8,978 bases of DNA, from assembly GCA_017958705.1 (NCBI GenBank), contig JAGDCE010000156.1, positions 1 through 8,978 on the forward strand, read 5' to 3'. Source of the DNA: Clostridia bacterium (lineage in GTDB: Bacteria > Bacillota > Clostridia > Oscillospirales > CAG-272). The notes beneath the pieces were generated by a model that had not been told where the DNA came from, did not search any database, and saw only the letters and a program-made list of their open reading frames with translations. Both the position numbers and the translations under genes were made by a program. Shown in pieces: positions 5,252 through 8,978 of this stretch. Every line of letters begins with the position of its first letter. Position 1 is the first letter of the stretch.

Positions 5252-6118
5252 TTGCCAATTATATTCGATAACGTATCGTACGTATACGGAGAAAACACGC
5301 CGTTTGAGCACAAGGCTCTTGACGGTCTTAATCTGACGATCAGTGAAAATGAAATAACGGGTCTTATAGGTCAGACCGGAAGCGGCAAATCGACGATAGC
5401 GCAGCTGTGCAACGGGCTTTACAAACCGACCTCCGGGACCGTGACCGTCGACGGCGTCGACATAAACGCCGACAAGAAGAAGCGCAGAGACAATTTCTTC
5501 CGCGTCGGGCTTGTGTTCCAGTACCCGGAATATCAGCTTTTCGAGGACACGGTCGAACACGATATCGCCTACGGCCCGAAGAACATGGGGCTTGACGACG
5601 CCGAGATCGCGCGCAGAGTCGCCGACGCGGCGCGGTTCGTCGGACTCGAAGAGGAGTCGCTTTCAAAATCGCCTTTCGATATCTCGGGCGGTCAGAGAAG
5701 GCGCGCCGCGATCGCGGGGATCATCGCGATGGAGCCGAAATATCTGATCCTCGACGAGCCCGCGTCGGGTCTCGATCCTCAGGGCAGGGACGATATTCTG
5801 ACGAAACTGAAAAATTACCAGCGCGAAAAAGGTATAGCCGTGATCATAATCAGCCACAGTATGGAGGATATGGCGAAATACTGCGACAAGATAATCGTTC
5901 TGAGCAAAGACGGCGTTTACAAATACGGAACGAAGGCGGAGATCTTCGCCGACCCGGTCGCGCTGCGCGGGATCGGACTGTCCGTCCCGCAGATAACGAA
6001 AGTCATGTACAAGGCGGAACAGCTCGGCGTCAAATTCGAGCGGCCTTTGTATACCGTCGCTGCGGCGATCAAAGACGTTTTGAAGATGCTTGACGGGGAG
6101 GCTCGCGATGATACGTGA
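5252..6118 (+). CDS. ecfA2: ECF transporter ATPase EcfA2
   Basis: EcfA2 is the second ATPase of the ECF module and pairs with EcfA1 on the membrane subunit EcfT. The ABC domain has Walker A GQTGSGKST (40-48), Q-loop Gln90 (FQYPEYQLF), signature ISGGQRRR (144-151), Walker B YLILDE (164-169) and switch His202. EPASGLDP (169-176) is the EcfA2-type sequence. PIIFDNVSYVYGENTPFEHKA at the N-terminus matches the usual beginning of the family, so translation starts at TTG (5252) with no good alternative. Length (288 residues) is normal. The gene begins 4 bases after ecfA1, and its last 11 bases overlap the start of ecfT, pointing to coupled production of the module. Confidence 0.95.
   Translation: MPIIFDNVSYVYGENTPFEHKALDGLNLTISENEITGLIGQTGSGKSTIAQLCNGLYKPTSGTVTVDGVDINADKKKRRDNFFRVGLVFQYPEYQLFEDTVEHDIAYGPKNMGLDDAEIARRVADAARFVGLEEESLSKSPFDISGGQRRRAAIAGIIAMEPKYLILDEPASGLDPQGRDDILTKLKNYQREKGIAVIIISHSMEDMAKYCDKIIVLSKDGVYKYGTKAEIFADPVALRGIGLSVPQITKVMYKAEQLGVKFERPLYTVAAAIKDVLKMLDGEARDDT
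6095..6101 (+). promoter_or_regulatory. Ribosome binding site fixing the ecfT start
   Basis: GGGGAGG, a strong Shine-Dalgarno inside the end of ecfA2, lies six bases before ATG at 6108. A TTG at 6090 in the same frame lies upstream of this site and is therefore not the start. Confidence 0.85.
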
Positions 6119-6944
6119 TATAACCCTCGGCCAGTATTTTCCGGGCACCTCGCCGATCCACCGCATCGATCCGCGTATGAAGCTGCTTATGGCGATCATA
6201 ATGATCGTCGCAACGTTCGTCGCGTCGAGCGGTACGTCGTTCGCTTTGCTTTTCATCGCGACGCTGATACTGTTCCTTCTTTCGCGCATATCGGTCAAAA
6301 CGCTGATGAAGGGCATGAAGCCTATCGTATTCATTCTGATATTCACCACGTTTTTCCAGATATTCTTCACGCGGACCGGAGATCTGCTCTTTGAATGGCA
6401 TTTCATAAAAATATACACGAACGGCATCATATTTGCGATAAAGATGTTCATCCGCGTCATCGTGCTTATCACGTCGACGTCGGTCTTGCTGTCGTATACC
6501 ACATCGCCTATAGCGCTGACGGACGGGCTCGAGCAGATGCTCAAGCCGCTTGCGAAGATCGGCGTGCCGGTGCACGATTTCGCGCTTATCATGTCGATCG
6601 CGCTCCGCTTCATCCCGACGCTGCTTGAGGAAACGGAGAAGATCATGTCGGCGCAGAAGGCGCGCGGCACCGATTTTTCAACGGGAAGTCTGATGAAACG
6701 CGCGCGGGCGCTGCTCGCGGTGTTCGTGCCGCTGCTCGCCTCGGCGATACGCCACGCGATAGACCTAGCGGACGCGATGATCTGCCGCGGCTACAAGGGC
6801 GGCTCGGGCAGGACGAAACTCAACGTAATGAAGCTGAAATTCACCGATTTCCTGTGGCTGTTCGCGGCGGCGGCCGTGCTTGCCGGGACGATACTGTGCA
6901 ATCCCTTCACGCTCGACGTGATAAAAGGAGCGTTCATAAAATGA
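6108..6944 (+). CDS. ecfT: ECF transporter transmembrane protein EcfT
   Basis: EcfT is the membrane scaffold that couples EcfA1/EcfA2 ATP hydrolysis to exchangeable substrate-binding S components. From the ATG at 6108 it has 278 residues. The start MIRDITLGQYFPGTSPIHRIDPRMKL matches the family N-terminus. Hydrophobic segments lie at about 25-40, 44-60, 72-88, 106-131 and 247-264, with weaker ones at 157-170 and 200-215. The first coupling-helix motif is AQKARGTDF (182-190, Ala-Arg-Gly). The second, MICRGYKGG (224-232), reads Cys-Arg-Gly instead of Ala-Arg-Gly, keeping the arginine that contacts the ATPases. No S component gene is present, as expected for a general module that serves S components encoded elsewhere. 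The stop codon overlaps the truA start by ATGA. Confidence 0.94.
   Translation: MIRDITLGQYFPGTSPIHRIDPRMKLLMAIIMIVATFVASSGTSFALLFIATLILFLLSRISVKTLMKGMKPIVFILIFTTFFQIFFTRTGDLLFEWHFIKIYTNGIIFAIKMFIRVIVLITSTSVLLSYTTSPIALTDGLEQMLKPLAKIGVPVHDFALIMSIALRFIPTLLEETEKIMSAQKARGTDFSTGSLMKRARALLAVFVPLLASAIRHAIDLADAMICRGYKGGSGRTKLNVMKLKFTDFLWLFAAAAVLAGTILCNPFTLDVIKGAFIK
6925..6930 (+). promoter_or_regulatory. Ribosome binding site fixing the truA start
   Basis: AAGGAG near the end of ecfT lies ten bases before ATG at 6941. The conserved TruA N-terminus begins exactly there, so a longer in-frame extension from 6854 is not part of the protein. Confidence 0.8.
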
Positions 6945-7684
6945 CGTATCTGCTTCAGCTCTCTTATTCCGGCGCCGCGTACAGCGGATTTCAGATACAG
7001 AACAACGCAAAGACCGTAGCCGGCGAGCTCACGCGCGCCGCAAAGCTGCTGTTCGGCGTGCCGTGCCGCGTTCAGGGATGCAGCCGCACCGACGCCGGCG
7101 TCCACGCGCGTCAGTTTTACGCGTCCGTACACGTGCCCGAGGGCGGCAGCGCCGTACCCGCGGACAGGATCCCCGCGGCGATGAACTGCCTTCTGCCGTA
7201 CGATATAGCGGTTAAGGACGCATCAGTCGCGCCGGACGGATACAACCCGCGCTTTGAGACGGTCTGCAAGGAATACGAATACGTCATATACAACAGACCG
7301 GAGAAGGATCCGTTCTCGCACCGGCTGAAACTGCCTTACAAATACCCGCTCGACGAGCGTATGCTCGACCGGGAGGCGCAGGATTTCACCGGCACGCACG
7401 ATTTCGCCTCTTTCATGGCGACCGGCTCCGACGTCGTCAGCACCGTAAGGACGGTGTTTTCCGCGTCCGTGCGCAGGGAGGGCGACGACGTTATATTCGC
7501 CGTCTGCGCAGACGGATTTCTGTACAACATGGTGAGGATAATGACGGGAACGCTGCTCGGTATTTCCGAAGGAAAGCTCGCGCAGGGATCTGTCCCGGAG
7601 ATAATAAACGCAAAAGACAGGACCGCCGCCGGCATCACCGTGCCGCCGGACGGACTGTATCTATGTAAGGTAGTGCTTAAATGA
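6941..7684 (+). CDS. truA: tRNA pseudouridine synthase TruA
   Basis: TruA converts uridines 38-40 in the anticodon stem of many tRNAs to pseudouridine. The 247-residue protein starts MTYLLQLSYSGAAYSGFQIQ, the family's typical first strand. CSRTDAGVHA (47-56) contains the catalytic Asp51. GTHDFASF (151-158), FLYNMVRIMTG (193-203) and TAAGITVPPDGLYL (228-241) are the remaining conserved blocks. Length and motifs are complete, so it should be active. It overlaps ecfT by ATGA. A truA gene directly after ecfT is common in Bacillota, which confirms both calls. Its TGA overlaps the next gene's ATG in the same way. Confidence 0.97.
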   Translation: MTYLLQLSYSGAAYSGFQIQNNAKTVAGELTRAAKLLFGVPCRVQGCSRTDAGVHARQFYASVHVPEGGSAVPADRIPAAMNCLLPYDIAVKDASVAPDGYNPRFETVCKEYEYVIYNRPEKDPFSHRLKLPYKYPLDERMLDREAQDFTGTHDFASFMATGSDVVSTVRTVFSASVRREGDDVIFAVCADGFLYNMVRIMTGTLLGISEGKLAQGSVPEIINAKDRTAAGITVPPDGLYLCKVVLK

Positions 7685-8978
7685 GTTCTTTTTTCAAAAA
7701 GAAAAAGCGCCCCGTGAATTACGACACCGATCCGGTTTCCGTCAGAACGGAGACGACGGGCGGCGGCGACCGTATAGAAAGCATATACGGTCCGGGCGAA
7801 CAGAAACAACCGAATAAGCGTTACAAGCACGCGTCAGTCGCCGTGGCACTGCTGAAATACGTGGTGATCACGCTGTTCTTCCTGTTCTTCATGACGATGA
7901 CGTTCGTGTATTCCTCCGAGATAAATATCGAGAATTTCAGATATATCCTGAAGGACATGAATCTGAAGATACCGACGGGGATCGAGGAATACGGCGACAT
8001 CTACTACGTCGCCGATATGGAGCAGAGCTTCGCGTTTTACCGCGACGATTTCGTCTGCGTCGGGCGCAACAGCGTCGAGGTCATCGACACGGCGGGCAGG
8101 CAGGTCCAGAACACCCGGCTTCGCTACGTAAAGCCGCGCCTCGTCACGAGCGGCAAATATATGCTCGTGTACGACCTGTCGAACACACAGTACGGCATCT
8201 TCAACACGTTCTCCCAGCTTTATTCCGGCACGCTCGATTATCCCATATCCGACGCAGACATGAACGACGACGGATATTATCTGATAGTCACGCGCGACAC
8301 GGAATACAAGAGCGCGGTACACGTATATAATAAGGATATGAAACCCGTCTACTCGTACCAGAGCAACGACAGATATATCTTCGACGCTCATATCTACAAC
8401 GACGGCACCGTGATGATCTACGCGTCAAGGACGATGTCCGGGAAGTATTTCACGGAGATACTTAAGGGCAATATAAAGTCCGACGAGATGAAGACCGTGT
8501 ATTCCGCCGACGGGGTCATGCCGCTGACCGCCGAGAAGACGGGGAGCGGGACGTCCGCGGTACTCTGTACCGACACGCTGCTGTTCTTCAAGGGCGACGA
8601 GATGACTACGGAGTACGATTTTTACGGCAGAGTCTGCCGCAGATTCGCCTGCGGCGACGGATACGCCGCGATAATACTTTCGTCGGAGGGTGCGGGCGCC
8701 GATTCCGACATGCTGATATTCGACCGTGACGGCACGCTCGTTTACAGCGGCCCCTCGAGCTCCGACGTCTCCGAGCTTTACGTGCACGGCGGCAACGTCT
8801 ACGGACTGTACACCGGCTGCGTTGAGCGATTCGAGATACGCACCGAAAAAACGTACCGTGCCGATACAGGCTACGAGGTTAAGGGAATAGTTTTCCCGAG
8901 CGACGAGATAGCGCTTTTCGCCACGGCGAGCAGCGCGTACCCGGTCTCCGTATACGACGATTTCACGGAGATCGAATG
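7681..8978 (+). CDS. DUF5711-like membrane-anchored beta-propeller protein (partial, 3' end outside window)
   Basis: The frame is open to the window's end, giving at least 432 residues. A basic, hydrophilic N-terminus (FFKKKKR at 4-10) precedes one membrane helix at about 54-78. The remainder is predicted to lie outside the cell. The exported part has eight similar short segments, beginning near residues 132, 171, 212, 257, 299, 343, 380 and 420. Each has a hydrophobic strand with a turn, such as VHVYNKDMKPVYS, MLIFDRDGTLVYSG and VSVYDDFTEIE. The spacing of 37-45 residues is what a beta-propeller would give. Arrangement and context resemble DUF5711 proteins of Clostridia, an assignment from memory rather than a search. 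AAGGT (7667-7671) is a possible ribosome binding site, and the ATG overlaps the truA stop. Function is unknown; no enzymatic motif is visible. Confidence 0.72.
   Translation, partial: MSSFFKKKKRPVNYDTDPVSVRTETTGGGDRIESIYGPGEQKQPNKRYKHASVAVALLKYVVITLFFLFFMTMTFVYSSEINIENFRYILKDMNLKIPTGIEEYGDIYYVADMEQSFAFYRDDFVCVGRNSVEVIDTAGRQVQNTRLRYVKPRLVTSGKYMLVYDLSNTQYGIFNTFSQLYSGTLDYPISDADMNDDGYYLIVTRDTEYKSAVHVYNKDMKPVYSYQSNDRYIFDAHIYNDGTVMIYASRTMSGKYFTEILKGNIKSDEMKTVYSADGVMPLTAEKTGSGTSAVLCTDTLLFFKGDEMTTEYDFYGRVCRRFACGDGYAAIILSSEGAGADSDMLIFDRDGTLVYSGPSSSDVSELYVHGGNVYGLYTGCVERFEIRTEKTYRADTGYEVKGIVFPSDEIALFATASSAYPVSVYDDFTEIE

Noticed and set aside
6090..6107. Upstream TTG start for ecfT
   Set aside because: It precedes the GGGGAGG ribosome site, and the conserved EcfT N-terminus begins at the ATG at 6108.
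5663..6670. Minus-strand open frame of 335 codons across ecfA2 and ecfT
   Set aside because: It spans two unmistakable + strand genes and shows no known motif or ribosome binding site.
6854..6940. N-terminal extension of truA
   Set aside because: It lies wholly within the ecfT coding sequence, looks unlike TruA, and the conserved protein starts at the ATG at 6941 behind AAGGAG.
7834..8787. Two minus-strand frames inside the DUF5711-like gene
   Set aside because: Both are low-complexity Arg/Val/Asp-rich shadows of a longer + strand frame that starts at a clean ATGA junction.

Overview
The window reads as a chromosomal segment from a member of the Bacillota, most likely an uncultured Clostridia-type bacterium. 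The basis is the ECF transporter core (ecfA1-ecfA2-ecfT) followed by truA, a DUF2975/YozG-like regulatory pair, a DUF5711-like anchored protein, consensus sigma-A promoters and AGGAGG-type ribosome binding sites. GC is moderate to high by eye, and isoleucine is written mostly as ATA or ATC and hardly ever as ATT. I cannot name a genus. All real genes lie on the + strand; the long minus-strand open frames are shadows of a GC-rich coding strand.

Layout. Bases 1-140 are a very G-rich, strongly structured intergenic stretch: five G-runs in 34 bases, nested inverted repeats and small palindromes. An A/T-rich tract follows, then a perfect TTGACA-17-TATAAT promoter. This drives a short two-gene unit: a four-helix DUF2975-like membrane protein and a small YozG-like Cro/CI regulator. 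A clear intrinsic terminator (1185-1222) ends it.

A second strong promoter (TTGATA-17-TATAAT with an extended -10) at 1264-1292 sits inside four GGTAT/ATACC half-sites. It appears to drive one tightly packed operon running from 1321 past the end of the window: ruvC, ruvA, ruvB, a class I SAM methyltransferase resembling RlmI/RlmK rRNA methyltransferases, ecfA1, ecfA2, ecfT, truA, and a membrane-anchored protein with a predicted beta-propeller. Every junction is between an 8-nt gap and an 11-nt overlap, and three are ATGA stop-start overlaps.

Functionally the operon joins Holliday-junction processing (RuvABC), RNA modification (the methyltransferase and TruA) and vitamin/metal uptake (the EcfA1A2T energising module, with no substrate-binding S component here). 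These activities share no obvious pathway. The grouping is more likely a fused housekeeping transcription unit than a dedicated system. I see no mobile element, CRISPR array, tRNA, rRNA or defence system. The less explained parts are the 5' structured stretch, the half-site array at the ruvC promoter and the DUF5711-like protein.
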